DNA of 64,000 nt, taken from positions 16,949,001-17,013,000 of the forward strand of contig NC_134427.1 in assembly GCF_030867145.1 (NCBI RefSeq). Reading direction: 5' to 3'. The notes beneath the pieces were generated by a model. It ran no database searches. It was not told the DNA's origin and saw only the letters and a program-made list of their open reading frames with translations. How positions within the stretch are numbered: position 1 is the stretch's first letter; the number at the start of each line of letters is the position of its first letter. Positions 34,101-45,269 of this stretch are shown here, one piece after another. This stretch comes from Opisthocomus hoazin (Eukaryota > Chordata > Aves > Opisthocomiformes > Opisthocomidae). A program made the position numbers and the translations under genes.

Positions 34101-37100
34101 GCCCCCATCCCACGCTTCAGGGGAGGTGTTTCTAACCAGTGCAATAAAGAACTAGTGAGGACGACAAGCAGAAAACCTTGGGAAAGTTACCCTTGGTCTG
34201 GATGTTAATGTTTACTGAGAATGTGGAAGCAAAGATTTTGGGCTGCCCAGACCATGTACTGGGAAGAAATTCAGAGCCTGAGCATGCACAGGAGCTGCAG
34301 GTTGGTTTGCCACAGCCACACACCCCTGCTGCCACCAGTGACCTGGCTCCTGCCCGTGTGAGTCAGGAGCCCACGGGGAGGTGGGTTTGGGGTCATCAGT
34401 GTTGGTGAGAGAACAGTGCCTGCATCGTGGGGCAGGCGTTTTGGGGAGGGTGCACGCTGCCGGGCCGAGCAGCCCTCCTGGCCTGCCTGCTCATCGCCGT
34501 CACCCTGCAGCTTCCCAGGGCGCACCATGGTGGACATGGTTTAGCAGGCATGGTGGTGTTGGGATGACGGTTGGACTTGATGATCTTAGAGGTCTTTCCC
34601 ACCCTTAATGATTCTCTGATTCTGTGACTTGATGGTGCCTGCAGCAGAGGCCGAGTGTGCTGCCGGCATCAGTGGGCTGCGGTGTGCCAGTGGGGGGTCT
34701 GAGGGCCCTGTCTCTTTTATCCATATCCATGTGGCCCTGAAAAGTTATCGCTGAGCCTGAGGGTGCCCCGGGTGGTTCAGAGCAGCCCATGGCTGTGGGG
34801 CGAGCCCAAGACCAAGGTGCCACAGCACACATGGCACCAACCACCTTTGCAGCTCTGTTCTCCTGATGGTGTGTAGCCCCCGCGACGGAGTGAAAATCCC
34901 CAGCCTTAGCATCACATGCGCATCCGCACCGGTGTGAGGCTGCGAGTTATTGGGGGCTGCTGCTCGGCGTGCGCAGCCCTGGGCAGCTGGCACCGGCCAT
35001 GCACCCTCAAGCCCCGCAGCCTGCCCGTGCCCCCACCAATCGCTCCGGCTCTCCTGCAAAGCCAGCAGGGACAGAGCGGAAAAGCAAAGGAAACTGCCCA
35101 CGAGCATCAGAGGAGCCTGAAAACCCACAAGCGTGAGGTCCGGGGCAGGCCCTGAAACCCACGTTTGCTCCCGCGTGCCCTTCGCCGGGCACAGGGGCAG
35201 CCCGGTGTTGCTGCTCCTTGGCTGGACGGGAAGGCGCAGGCTGGAGTGTGGGAGCGATACGGGGGTGACAGTCCTTCGGACGTGGGTTTGGGTTTATGGA
35301 GGCTCTGCCAGGTGCCGAGAAAAGCCCCGTGAGGGGACTTGCTCAAGCTGCTGGGGACGTGGCCCCCCCCGGCTGGCTACTGCTGGAAGTTATCTATTTA
35401 CAGCCTCGAGGAGGGTGCGGTGTCTGCCGTGGAGCATCACGCTGTGCTCTGCGGTCCCGCTGCCCAGCGCACACCCACACCCTCAGCTGCACACGCGTGC
35501 GTGTGCATGTGCCCGTCAGGGGGGTAGGAGAGAGGCTTGGAAACTACTGCGAAAATCAAACTTGCTTTTAAAATGAGAGCATTTGGAGGTGAATGGAGCT
35601 GAACTTTGCCCCTCTCATCTCACGGGTGAGGAGGAGGAGGGAGTTTGCCCAACCGGGGCTGCTCCCTGCGCTGACTCTGAGGGTGTTCCCTGTGGACGGG
35701 GGGCTCAGGGGACTTGCGCTGCCAAAATGCAGGGAGCCAGCTGGCCACAGGGTCAGCACAGGAGGCCCCAGCCCCTGGGAAAGGCTGCACCCCCGGGCTC
35801 TGCCGGCGACTACGTTTCCTCCTGCACTGCAGGAAATGTAAGAACGGGAACAGCAGCAGCACCATGTCCCAGCAAACGCTGGCGTGGCATCCCAGTGGCA
35901 GCTCCAGCCCTGCCAGGCTGGTGCAGAGGCACTGTCCCAGCATCGTTGTGGCAGGGCTGGACGTTGTCCCCCCTGTGCCACCAGCTGCGGTGATGGCCCC
36001 ATCCGCCCTGGCTCAGCCCACAGCAGGACACCGCCCCGCAGTGGTTCCCAGCACCACAGCCCCGAGCACACAGCTGCGTTCCCAGGGCTCCCTCCGAGCT
36101 GCCGGCACATTTCTCCTGGGAAATGTTTGGGTTAGGGCTTTGCTTTACTTTCTGAGCCGCCGGGTGTTACTCATAGGCCATGGCCTCTTGAGACATCCTC
36201 AGCCATCAGCCTGGTCCGGAGGAAAAACAAACCGGCTCCCTGGATGTCCGGGCCATGAGGCAGCCAGCGGTGCCGCTGGCCCCGAGCGATGCCGCTCGCT
36301 TCATTCCCGGTGCCACGTCCCTGCCACGCAGGTGACAGGAGTTGGGGCAGGAACATCGCCCCGCAGCCCTCGCCAGGAATTTGGACGTGCTGGAGGCACT
36401 GGGTACCCTCACGTGTTACCATGCCAGGAGGGGTGGGAAGGGCAAGAGCCAAGGTCGGGTCAGTCTGTCGGAGAGAGACGAGGCAGGTGGACATACAGAC
36501 GTGGCCCTGACCCAGCTCTGGGAAGGGCCACGCCGCAGACAGGGTACAGAGCCAAGCGGCAGCTGCCCTGGCCCTGGGGCTGGGCAGGGAGAGAGTCTGG
36601 CAGAGAGTCCTGCACCCCAAAATGCCAGGGTCTGCATGCTCCCACCTCCACGCTGGCCTCAGAGCTGCAGAGGCTGCCATGCTGAGCGTGGCTGTGCATC
36701 CCTGCGGGACGCGGCCGGTGGGACGGGCTCCGGTCGCATTAACGGCGGCGTGTCCTCTCTCTCTTGCAGGCTTGATCTTGCTCTTTTACTTCGTTTTCTA
36801 CACGTGCCTGGCAGGAATGTTTGCCTTTTGCATGTACGTGATGCTGCTCACGCTGAGCCCCTACACACCCACGTACCGGGACCGTGTGTTTCCCCCAGGT
36901 ACGTACCCGGCCACTCAGCCTCAGGCACCGCTGCTGGCACTCGCACAGCAAAGTTCTACCGAAACGGCGTGGTGGGGACCTCGGGCAAAGCCCTGCTGGA
37001 GCCGTACGCCACTACGGTCAGCCAGCCCTCCGTGACACAGGGTGCTATCACTGACCTCGGGGCACTGACCCTGCTGCAGGGGATCAGGCATCTTAAATAG

Positions 37101-40100
37101 CCCCACGTGAAGTGTTCATTCGAATTATGCTAATTGTTATTCTAATTATGCTAATTATTATGCTAATTATTCTTACAGTAAGTGAGCAAGTTTAGGCATT
37201 GCATAGGTGATGCCCATTCCTTTCAGTTGCTGCCCCTTTATACCTCTTATCTTCAAAATAAAATGCAAATCAGGAGTAGCTTTCATGAATTACTATCCCA
37301 GCAAGACAACGCTCAAAAACTCCTTTCCCTATAACAGAACCAGCATTTTCCCTGAGTTTTCGTATCAGTGGGGAACACGAGGCCCCCTCGCCCTGCTCCC
37401 TGCCCGGAGCTGGCTGGGAGCATGGGAGACCCCTCAGCCTCCGTGCACAGCCCCAAGCCCAGCTCTTCCCTGCCGCGCTGCTGAGACCCTCCAGGTCTCC
37501 CATGTTTCCCGGGATATTCCGATGTGCGTGGTGTTGTCTGGGTGTGAAATGGAGGTGAGGAATCAGTGGGTTGAGGAGAGAGTTTACGCTAGTGCTGCCG
37601 CTCTCATGCCAGTGCCCAGCCCCAAGCCCAGCTGCAGTGCAACCAGCCCCAGCAACACGTGCCCCAAGCCTGTGCCCAGCCCACCAGCTGCTCCAACCAG
37701 CTCCGTTTCCTTCTCCAGGAGTGATGATCAGACCGTACTTGAATGGGTTCACCATTGCCTTCAACGTCTCTCAGCCCAGCACGTGGCAGCCCTACGTGGA
37801 CAGCATGCACCACTTCCTCGCAGGTAAGCTCCTGGGCATCCCAGGAGTGACGCTGGCAAGTTGCTGTCGTCCATGCACACAGGCATACAGCGCGCGGGTC
37901 TTCTCCTGGGGTGCAGATCAGTTCTCGGCATCTCACGACCCCCTCTAGAAAGGGAGGGTCATAAGGTGGTCACAGGACCTGCTGGGGGAGGGAGCCTTGC
38001 CTTTCCAGGCGGGACTTTCTAACTCCTTCAACATGCGGATCTACTCTGAGAGCGTGGGTCTGCGCAGGTCTTGAGAAACGTTAACAAGTCTCTTTGTCCC
38101 CACCAGCTTATGACGACAAAGTTCAAGAGGAGAGGAATATTGAGTGCGTCTCAGGACAGTACTTCATCCAAGGGGGCAATGAAAGCGAGGAGAAGAAGGC
38201 CTGCCAGTTCAAGCGCTCACTGCTGCAGAACTGCTCCGGCATTGAGGACCCAACGTTTGGCTACTCCAAAGGCCAGCCCTGCATCCTGCTGAAGATGAAC
38301 AGGGTACAGAGAAAGCTGGTCACCTGAATTCCTTCCTTCAGTGCATCTCAGTGTGACAAAGACCACGCAGGGACCGAAACTCCTCCACTTCTCAGGCCCA
38401 GGGAACAAGGGAACTAGAATCCCAAAATTTGCTGGTTCATACCAGCTAGAAAACATGAAAAAGAAACACTACAAAACTTGCTCGGTTTGCTTTGCTGAGG
38501 CCTGAGTGCTTGGAAGCTCTTGTGCCAGGCCCCTGCGTGGGAGGAACTGAGCTTTAGGGCTACACCTCAGACCCCCGTCTCTTTTTAGTGGGAATTTTCG
38601 TAGAATTGAGTTTATTTGAAATCTTCCAATGGCATGGTGGCTCAGCGCACGCTGCTGGGCAAATGAACGTAGGGGGGATGTGAGCTGTGTGGGGAAGTGG
38701 CTGTATTGGTCCAGGGAGTCTGGGCTCTGGGGATGCTCTGCTCTGCCTCCGCTGTCACGCACAGGCAAGCTGCACTGCGCAGGGTGGCAGACCCTGCTCC
38801 TAGGGGCACGTAACTCCTGGCACGTACATGAGCTTAAGCCCTGGAGAAGGCAGGCAGCACGCGCTTGGCACTGCGTTTCGTACAAGCGTGGATGTCTCTC
38901 GTTTTTGCAGATCATAGGCTATCGCCCTGGTGCTGGGGTCCCCGTGAGCGTGGACTGCAAAGTGCAGGTACTGCTTTCCTTGGTGCTCGACAGCGTGGTG
39001 CGCAGGTGACCGAATGTCTCCCTCTGATAGACCCCACCAATGTCTGTCCCCGGAGGGCAGGCCCACAGGGCTGAGTGCCTGGGTGGCAGCTAGAGCCTGG
39101 AGCTGGCAGGGGAGAGGTAGGAGCGGCTCACGTCCATCTCCACCCGCTCCAAAGGACCCTTGGTCCTGGGCAGCACCCTGCAAGCCAGCAGCGACAGGGT
39201 GAAGGAAGGGCTCCCATTGCCCGGGCAGCAGCCGGATCACACCCTTCAAGAGCAACGCAGCAGCAGGCAAGCGCGGGGAGGGGTCCACGGGCAGCAAATT
39301 CTGTAACCCTCGCCTGTGCCTTCCTAGCACCGTTCTGCTCCGGCTCACAGCAGCAGCAGCTGGCTCTCACAGCAAACACGCTGCGTGCAGGCAGGCAGGC
39401 ACGGCTGAGCCCTGACGTGGATTTGCAAGAGCTGTCTGTATCCTTCACCCTGCTCTGAAAGGACCTGTATTTTGTGTCCCAATAGCTATGCATGTACCTT
39501 TATTTATTTTCCCAATCACAGAAAGGCAACGAGAGCGATCTCCGATCGGTGGACTTCTACCCTGGAAATGGGACGTTTGATCTCATGTATTATCCCTACT
39601 ACGGCAAGATCACTCACGTAAGTAAGGACCCTGGCATCTTTGTTACGCCTGCTTGGGAAGGAGAGGGTGGGAGCTGCTGCACAGAGTACAGATGTGCTTT
39701 CTGGTTATTTTGGGCAGAGGCAGGCAGGAGGGAGGCCACGGGCACTGGGATTACAGCGCTCTATTTCTGCCTCTGACAAACTGTGGGAAGTCCTTGGGGA
39801 CTCCGGTTCCCCCCTGCCAGCAATGGGAATGATTACATTTGTCAGCTGGAGACTAAGACTGGCTTTGTTAACTCCCAGAGCAGGTCTCAACACCAGCATT
39901 TTCCCAGGGCGGTTGGGAAGCCAGGGGTTAGGTGACACAAAAGGAAAAGGATGGGGCTTCTATCAAAGCTATGACAGAACCACTTCAGGCTGGGTGGCTC
40001 GCAACAGAGTGGTCCAACATCAGTGGCTATTTCTGAGCACGTGGCCAGCACCGCTCTGGTCTGTGCTGGGCTGTACAGCGTTAGGAGTTAACACACCTTC

Positions 40101-40699
40101 ACAACAAAAGCTGAAATGGAAGGTGAGGCTCTAGGCTCCTACTGTCGTACTGCTGCTGGCTGAGGATGAGTAACAGCCGCAGACGCCAGCTCTGTGTGTC
40201 CTTCAAGCACAGAGAACCGAGGAACACCACGGATTTCTTATTACAAGCCACAGGTCAGTTTTCAGAACAGCAGAAAGTATTTGAGAGTCCCATTATCCAA
40301 TGTTACTTGTCCTGGCTAATCAACCCAAGAGGCATGACGCTGTGCAAAACTCCCGTCCCTCTGAGGTACAGGCACAGAAAGGCGCAGCTTCAGCATCCCA
40401 AGGGACCACGGCAGACATCAGGGAAACGCACTCAAACGCCCGGGAGCCGTGAACCGACTACTAAAGATTTTTACATGAAAGCACCGCCTGCTTTTCTGCT
40501 CCCTCAAAAAATCCACTTCAATCTCCTTTCGTTTCAGGTCAACTATACGTCCCCGCTGGTGGCCATGCACTTTACAGATGTGAAGAAGAATTATTTGGTC
40601 CCTATTCAGTGCAGTCTGAACGGGAAAGGTATTATCAACAATGTTAACAGCGACCGCTTCCTGGGCCGAATCATCTTCGCACTCAGCATTGGGAAATAG
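31092..40699 (+). CDS. ATP1B4: ATP1B4, P-type ATPase beta subunit, whole gene span
   Basis: Eight exons with consensus splice sites give one 323-residue frame (972 nt with stop). The layout is that of Na,K/H,K-ATPase beta subunits: a cytosolic N-terminus of about 76 residues, one membrane helix (about 78-102), and a large ectodomain. The motifs [14 protein letters not shown] before the helix and [16 protein letters not shown] in it are diagnostic. Six ectodomain cysteines fit the three family disulfides (167-186, 196-212, 235-295). Six NxS/T sites are seen. The gene lies between TMEM255A and LAMP2 as in human, which separates ATP1B4 from its paralogues. In placental mammals ATP1B4 encodes BetaM, a muscle inner-nuclear-membrane protein with a long acidic N-terminus and no pump role. 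Non-placental vertebrates are reported to keep the pump-subunit role. This copy has only a short charged N-terminus, so a pump role is inferred. The start in exon 1 is the least certain part. Confidence 0.95.
31155..33838. other. ATP1B4 intron 1
   Basis: The intron is GC-rich with several overlapping long chance frames on both strands. I recognise no exon, RNA gene or transposon in it. Confidence 0.6.
33839..34001 (+). CDS. ATP1B4: ATP1B4 coding exon 2
   Basis: This exon encodes residues 22-75 and the first base of Gly76. It opens with a charged stretch ([20 protein letters not shown]), then [19 protein letters not shown] and [10 protein letters not shown], the conserved cytosolic motif before the membrane helix. 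The acceptor is GACTCTTCCAG and the donor GTAGGT. Confidence 0.95.
34002..36769. other. ATP1B4 intron 2
   Basis: The intron contains a CR1 3' end at 34528-34628. The remainder is GC-rich with chance frames (one of 323 codons at 35714-36685) lacking known domains. Confidence 0.6.
34528..34628 (+). mobile_element. CR1 LINE, short 3' fragment, sense
   Basis: About 100 bp match the CR1 3' end: GGACATGGTTTAGCAGGCAT, then TTGGACTTGATGATCTTAGA and the tail ATTCTCTGATTCTGTGA. Confidence 0.9.
36770..36898 (+). CDS. ATP1B4: ATP1B4 coding exon 3 (membrane helix)
   Basis: This exon encodes residues 76-118, [20 protein letters not shown] through [11 protein letters not shown], covering the single transmembrane helix. 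The acceptor is CTCTCTTGCAG and the donor GTACGT. Start and end phases are 1. Confidence 0.97.
36899..37718. other. ATP1B4 intron 3
   Basis: The intron holds a cluster of three ATTATGCTAATT motifs at 37123-37168. No exon or transposon is seen. Confidence 0.6.
37123..37168. repeat. Three-copy ATTATGCTAATT cluster
   Basis: Copies lie at 37124-37135, 37145-37156 and 37157-37168. The longer form AATTATGCTAATT (first two copies) is itself a near-palindrome. ATGCTAAT resembles POU octamer variants, and TAATT homeodomain cores are repeated. A regulatory role is only a possibility. Confidence 0.8.
37719..37823 (+). CDS. ATP1B4: ATP1B4 coding exon 4
   Basis: This exon encodes residues 119-153, [18 protein letters not shown] through MHHFLA, the membrane-proximal ectodomain, with an NVS sequon. 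The acceptor is TTCTCCAG and the donor GTAAGC. The long chance frame continuing past 37823 is intronic. Confidence 0.96.
38107..38303 (+). CDS. ATP1B4: ATP1B4 coding exon 5
   Basis: This exon encodes residues 154-219, [20 protein letters not shown] to CILLKMNR. It holds four of the six ectodomain cysteines (167, 186, 196, 212) and sequons NES and NCS. The acceptor is CCCCACCAG and the donor GTACAG. Confidence 0.96.
38304..38910. other. ATP1B4 intron 5
   Basis: No feature beyond ordinary intronic sequence is seen. Confidence 0.6.
38911..38967 (+). CDS. ATP1B4: ATP1B4 coding exon 6
   Basis: This 57-bp exon encodes residues 220-238, [19 protein letters not shown], including Cys235. It is phase 0 at both ends, with acceptor GTTTTTGCAG and donor GTACTG. 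Confidence 0.95.
38968..39521. other. ATP1B4 intron 6
   Basis: No gene or repeat is recognised. Confidence 0.6.
39522..39617 (+). CDS. ATP1B4: ATP1B4 coding exon 7
   Basis: This exon encodes residues 239-270, [17 protein letters not shown] through YYGKITH, with sequons NES and NGT and the family motif YYPYYGK. It is phase 0 at both ends, with donor GTAAGTAAG. Confidence 0.96.
39618..40537. other. ATP1B4 intron 7
   Basis: No gene or repeat is recognised. Confidence 0.6.
40538..40699 (+). CDS. ATP1B4: ATP1B4 coding exon 8 (C-terminus)
   Basis: This exon encodes residues 271-323, [18 protein letters not shown] through [10 protein letters not shown], then TAG. It holds Cys295, the sixth ectodomain cysteine, and the NYT sequon. 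The acceptor is CCTTTCGTTTCAG. Confidence 0.97.
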   Translation, partial: VNYTSPLVAMHFTDVKKNYLVPIQCSLNGKGIINNVNSDRFLGRIIFALSIGK

Positions 40700-41126
40700 A
40701 CACTGCAAACACTGGGCACCTAGGTTAAGGCAATCAGAGGCTTTTTCCTTTTTAAAGCATAAAGCCAGCATCTTTTCTGCTAGGAAAAACAGGCACGTGG
40801 AGATTCTTGTTAATTTATTTTTGTTCATAGCTAGGAAGCAAATGAGATGCAGTGGAGCATGGAATCACATTTTTCATCATCTGATATAAACCATTATTAG
40901 TAAAAATTAAAAGTTATCTCCTGGGCAGAGAACCTGAAAAAGCATTTCAGTTTTGATTAAAAAACCCTCTGGTATCTGAACACTATTTTCATAAGGTCTT
41001 TTACGAGTGACTCCTGTGGAATGTGTTTTTCCTGGCTTAAATTTTAAACTTTACCAGAGTTTTATGTGCATTTCTCAGGCAAAAGCTAACACAAGGGTAG
41101 TTTATTAGCACTATTCTTGTTAAAAT

Positions 41127-41132
41127 AATAAA
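41127..41132 (+). terminator. Putative ATP1B4 polyadenylation signal
   Basis: AATAAA lies about 430 bp after the ATP1B4 stop. Another AATAAA occurs near 41981, so the end used cannot be decided from sequence alone. Confidence 0.5.
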
Positions 41133-43905
41133 CAGCAAAAGTTCTGGATTATGCCTGCAATGACACAGTTAAAAAGTGAAAATGGCAGATCTCAAAATGC
41201 CTCCTGGGATCTTCAGCACCAGGAGCATCTCGACTGCAGCATTTTACACAGCTTGTTCAGCACACCCAAGGTGTTGGAGCAAAGGCCACATAGAAAAATC
41301 ACTTGCCCTTGAACCTTTCTGACCGTTCCTTTCTGAAGTGGGAAGATTAATGCATTTCTCCCTCCTCCTCCCTCCAATACTTCTCTCTGCCCCACGAGTC
41401 CTCATCAAGTCTATTAGGCAAGGACAGGTGAAAGGAGCTCTTCTCCCCATCATGGTTCGCAGGTTGGCAGCTCCTCCTTCCCCTGCTCCGGCACAGAAGT
41501 GCCAGTGAAATGCGTTAGACCCCCCCCAAAGATTTCAGCTCTGTTCCAGAGAGGTCACGGCCATAATTCTGCAGAAAACTGCAGGGAGATGCTTAGTCCT
41601 TCTATTGTTAAGGGGTCAATGCTGGTATTAGCGCAGTCATCAATTTATCATCCTTAAATACCAACGAAGCATGCTCGCCCTCGTCAGAGCGGGGTGCTGC
41701 TACCCTCAGCAACCCCTGCTGCGCGGCAGCCAGACCCTCCCGAGCACACAGCCTTCGTGTGTGACAGAGACGAACCTCGCTCGGCACGTTACGAGCTATG
41801 AGCACACAGCAGGACAGGACACCTCAGGATAATGCACTAGGTGGAAAGCACACTTACTAAAATTACTGGCTGAACAAAAGCATTATGGTATGTTTGTCCT
41901 ACATCCTGGTCCAGGTACTTCATCTGCCATCGTTTCCTGATCTATAATAAATCTCTAAAAAGTCACTTTTTGTATTAAGAATAAAGTGACTACAGCAAAA
42001 TTAACTCTGTGGTACCATTCTTACAACACTGGTGTAAGAGGTGCAGCTTGTGAATTTAGCTCCCTGTGCTGGGCACCTGGGGACCGAATTTCAAAGCAGC
42101 ATGTAACATAATCCTTGAATTCTGAGCACTTGATTAACCTTCTAGGGCCAAAGAGTTCAGAAGTCCAGTAAAATAAGACTCACTATACGGTAAGTATCAC
42201 AAAAAAACATTGGGCAAAAGCTATTTATTAAGAACTGTTAAAAACCTGAACCAGAGGTAGTTTCGGAACTGATTTTGCTCGGATGCAGTTATTCATACGA
42301 CACTGACCGAGCCAGGGCAACACGATCGTTCTGCCTGCACCGCTTATCTGAAAGGGGATGTTCTGATCAACACAAACCAGCTTCTGCCACGGAAGATGCT
42401 GCCATGGCAGGGGCTCTTCCTTGAACATCAGAAATCAGTTAAACCCACAAATGTTTCCTCACCTGCCAATTGCTTTAGCTGTTTTAAAAAATTTATATTT
42501 CTGTAGGATCCTGAAAGGAAACCAAACCCTCCATGCTTCAGGCTGTGAAATTAACAGCTCTCCAGCTAGCAACAGGACAAAACTTCATTTATATCTATTC
42601 TCTAGCCGCCTTTTGGAAGGATTCATCTAGCAGCTGGTCCTTTAGCAGACACTGGACCCATGTTTTGATCCAGTCAACACAGAAAGATCAACTAATTGGG
42701 ACGTAAATGCGTGAACAGCTTGGAAGCAAAAGTTTCTGTTTCCCCACCCACATCCAGATTCAGGCACGTTGGCAATCCCATTGGAAAAGCTCTCAGAAAT
42801 GGCATGCGTGTCTACTTCCACTAAAACAAAGCTTTATAAACACTGTAGTTAACTTTATTTTCCACACACATACTCTGCTTTCGGCATATTTGTACAGTCA
42901 TTTAAAGATCTGGAGAATTGTATACATCACTCTTCATGCTACAACCACTTTAAAGTGCTGGCTCAATTTCTGACTTCTGTTGAAGCCCAAAATAATAATT
43001 TCTATGTATATATAAAATATATACATGTGCATCTAGGAAATTGCCACATTTTACTAACATAACCTAGCGTAGATGGAACCCATCTGCTGGCAGCGGAGAA
43101 GCAACGCACTCTGACGAGCAGATGTTACTCAGAAATTGCCAGTCGCAAAATAATTCACCGTTCAGGCAAGGAAATCAAGTACTGCGAGAGCAAAGGTACA
43201 ACAGAAAAGACAAAGAGAACCAAAACCAAAGCACACAGTCCAGCTCAGCAGCGTTAAATTACACCCCTAAAAAAAGACAACTTGGTTCAAGGGCCCATTT
43301 GTGGTACAAAAATCAGTTTTGTCAGATTCAGGTAAAGCTTATCTTTGGTTACAGTGAGGACAAGAATAATTGAACATACAGGTATTTCTCAAACATCAGA
43401 ACTAACTCTTTAGAGATCTCCCTTCCCTGAATATATAGCTATTGTGAGTTACTTCAACATCAGTGTTGACTATCATCTTCTCCGTGCACGTGAATTCCCT
43501 AAGGTGCTTTCCCTACGACATGGATACAGGCTCAATGCACAAAGAGATCAAACATTGAAGTAGCTTTAGTAAACCCTTGCTGCAGAGGTCGGAAGCATGG
43601 TGTGCCATCAGTAGCTCTCTGCAGACCTGGCAGCTCTTGAGCTGTCCCACCGTCGGTAACCAGGGCTCACTAGCTGCAAAAGGCTGTTACCAAGATGGAC
43701 CAAAGAGGCTGAAAGAGCAAGAGGCTGCTTTCATCCTGTCAACATGAACCTGGTGGGAATGAAGCAGAACACAACCACACATGACCAGCTTCTATTCTGG
43801 TACAGTTTAGATGGGGAACATAGAATTGCAGAAGGCATGCCATGAATAACAAAGCAAGCATCTTCAAACGAGTCAGATGCTCTTACTCCTTTGGAAGTCA
43901 CTTTC

Positions 43906-43932
43906 TTCTCTCTCTCTCTCTATATATATATA
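43906..43932. repeat. (TC)n(TA)n compound microsatellite
   Basis: A run of TC dinucleotides passes directly into a run of TA dinucleotides, a likely polymorphic site in the convergent intergenic interval. Confidence 0.95.
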
Positions 43933-44561
43933 TTAGTTTCTGCTTTATGATCGGCATTCCTCATACTGGAAATTTTGTGCTCTTACACTATTCAACATTT
44001 TTGTTTGAGAGAGCAATAATTAGGAAGTTAAAAGCAGATTAACTCCATCCAAACAGACTGGTTTTATATCTTCACTTGCATTCCTAGATCACAGCTTTTC
44101 AGTGATCCCGTTAACCCGTGAAAGCTGTCCAAAGGAGCTGCAGGCATCTCTGAATGATCTGTGTTCTTAGTCAGTCTTTGAGAGCTCTCAAAATACTCTC
44201 GAGCCTCCCAGGGACCAGGGCTGAAACACCGTGTAGTTTCTTTCATGTGCACAGAATCAAAGCTGAGAGAAACTGCAACCAGTGAAATTCCAGCCTCTTG
44301 CCCTCATTTTACGACTGAGCTCAGAACGAAAGGGAAAACACAGTCAAACAAAATAGCGCAGGACACATTTCCTTCAGCAGACTGTTGGCTTTTCCGAGCA
44401 GTGAAAGTTCTCCAGGACCGAGCCTCACCTTAGTGAATAACGACACTAAAGACACCATGCTAGTGCAAAGCTATTTAACACACATTAGCAGTCAACTTCT
44501 CCATACTGGTTAAACATGTTAATTTACGAGAAGAATCAGACGTTCTTCTCATATTAGTTAG

Positions 44562-44567
44562 TTTATT
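44562..44567 (-). terminator. Possible polyadenylation signal, LAMP2 2C form
   Basis: The minus strand reads AATAAA about 560 bp after the 2C-type stop. It is the first canonical hexamer I noticed there, but its use is unproven. Confidence 0.3.
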
Positions 44568-45126
44568 AGTGAGATCAGGTACTACCTTTACATTCAGAAA
44601 GAACAGGAAATTCAGACTGATTCACAAGAACAAGCTGCTAATGAAAAAAGACAACGGCCGTATGCCAAGTTCCCAACAGAAGTCTGTTAAGAGCTTGGTA
44701 TTCATTTTCTCATAGCATGTACAGTCCCTTTCGACACAGCATTCACACCTTTAATTACAGTTTTAGCTTTAGCATTATCCCAGCTAAGCAGTATGCAACT
44801 AGAAATTTTCTTGTATAAAAAGATTAAACAACAGACGTAAAGTTTCGTGGATGTCTTCTTTGCTCAAAATAATCACATTTCTCACGCGGACACACATCAA
44901 CCCTACCCAATCCTATGGTCCTCAGAACACTTACTTCTCCGAAATCATACAGCAGCTTCTGCAACTCATCATCAGACTCACGGCACGTTATTCTGCCGTG
45001 CTTTTTAAATTTTTTTTAAATAAAGGAACTGTGAATTCATTTGTTTTTATTCTTTTTAAAGGGGCAGATCAGGGAGTCTGGGAAAAGGAGAAGAACAGGG
45101 AAGGTGCAACAGATATGGAATGAAGA

Positions 45127-45269
45127 TTATACAGACTGATAGCCAGTACGACTTTTTCTTCTTCCAATGATATAAGATATAAAGACAAGAATGATAAGGA
45201 AGCCAAGTGCCATGCCCACCGCGATGGGAATAAGAAAGTTCAGGTCAGAATCAGCAAAGCATTCTTCGG
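45127..45269 (-). CDS. LAMP2: LAMP2 alternative last exon, 2C type
   Basis: The exon follows the acceptor TTCTTCTTTCCGCAG and completes the split Ala codon of exon 8. It encodes [19 protein letters not shown], a membrane helix, then the tail [12 protein letters not shown] and TAA. That tail is the published LAMP-2C tail, with the GYQSV tyrosine sorting signal. It supplies its own copy of the eighth lumenal cysteine. Using this exon gives a 426-residue protein. It lies about 5.2 kb downstream of the 2B-type exon. Confidence 0.95.

Larger units (their letters stand above)
40700..45126. other. Convergent interval ATP1B4 / LAMP2
   Basis: It includes the ATP1B4 3' UTR (to about 41.15 kb) and the presumed 3' UTR of the LAMP2 2C-type exon on the other strand. 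A TC/TA microsatellite lies at 43906-43932 and an A/T-rich ATATAT stretch near 43006-43024. No further coding exon is recognised. Confidence 0.6.
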
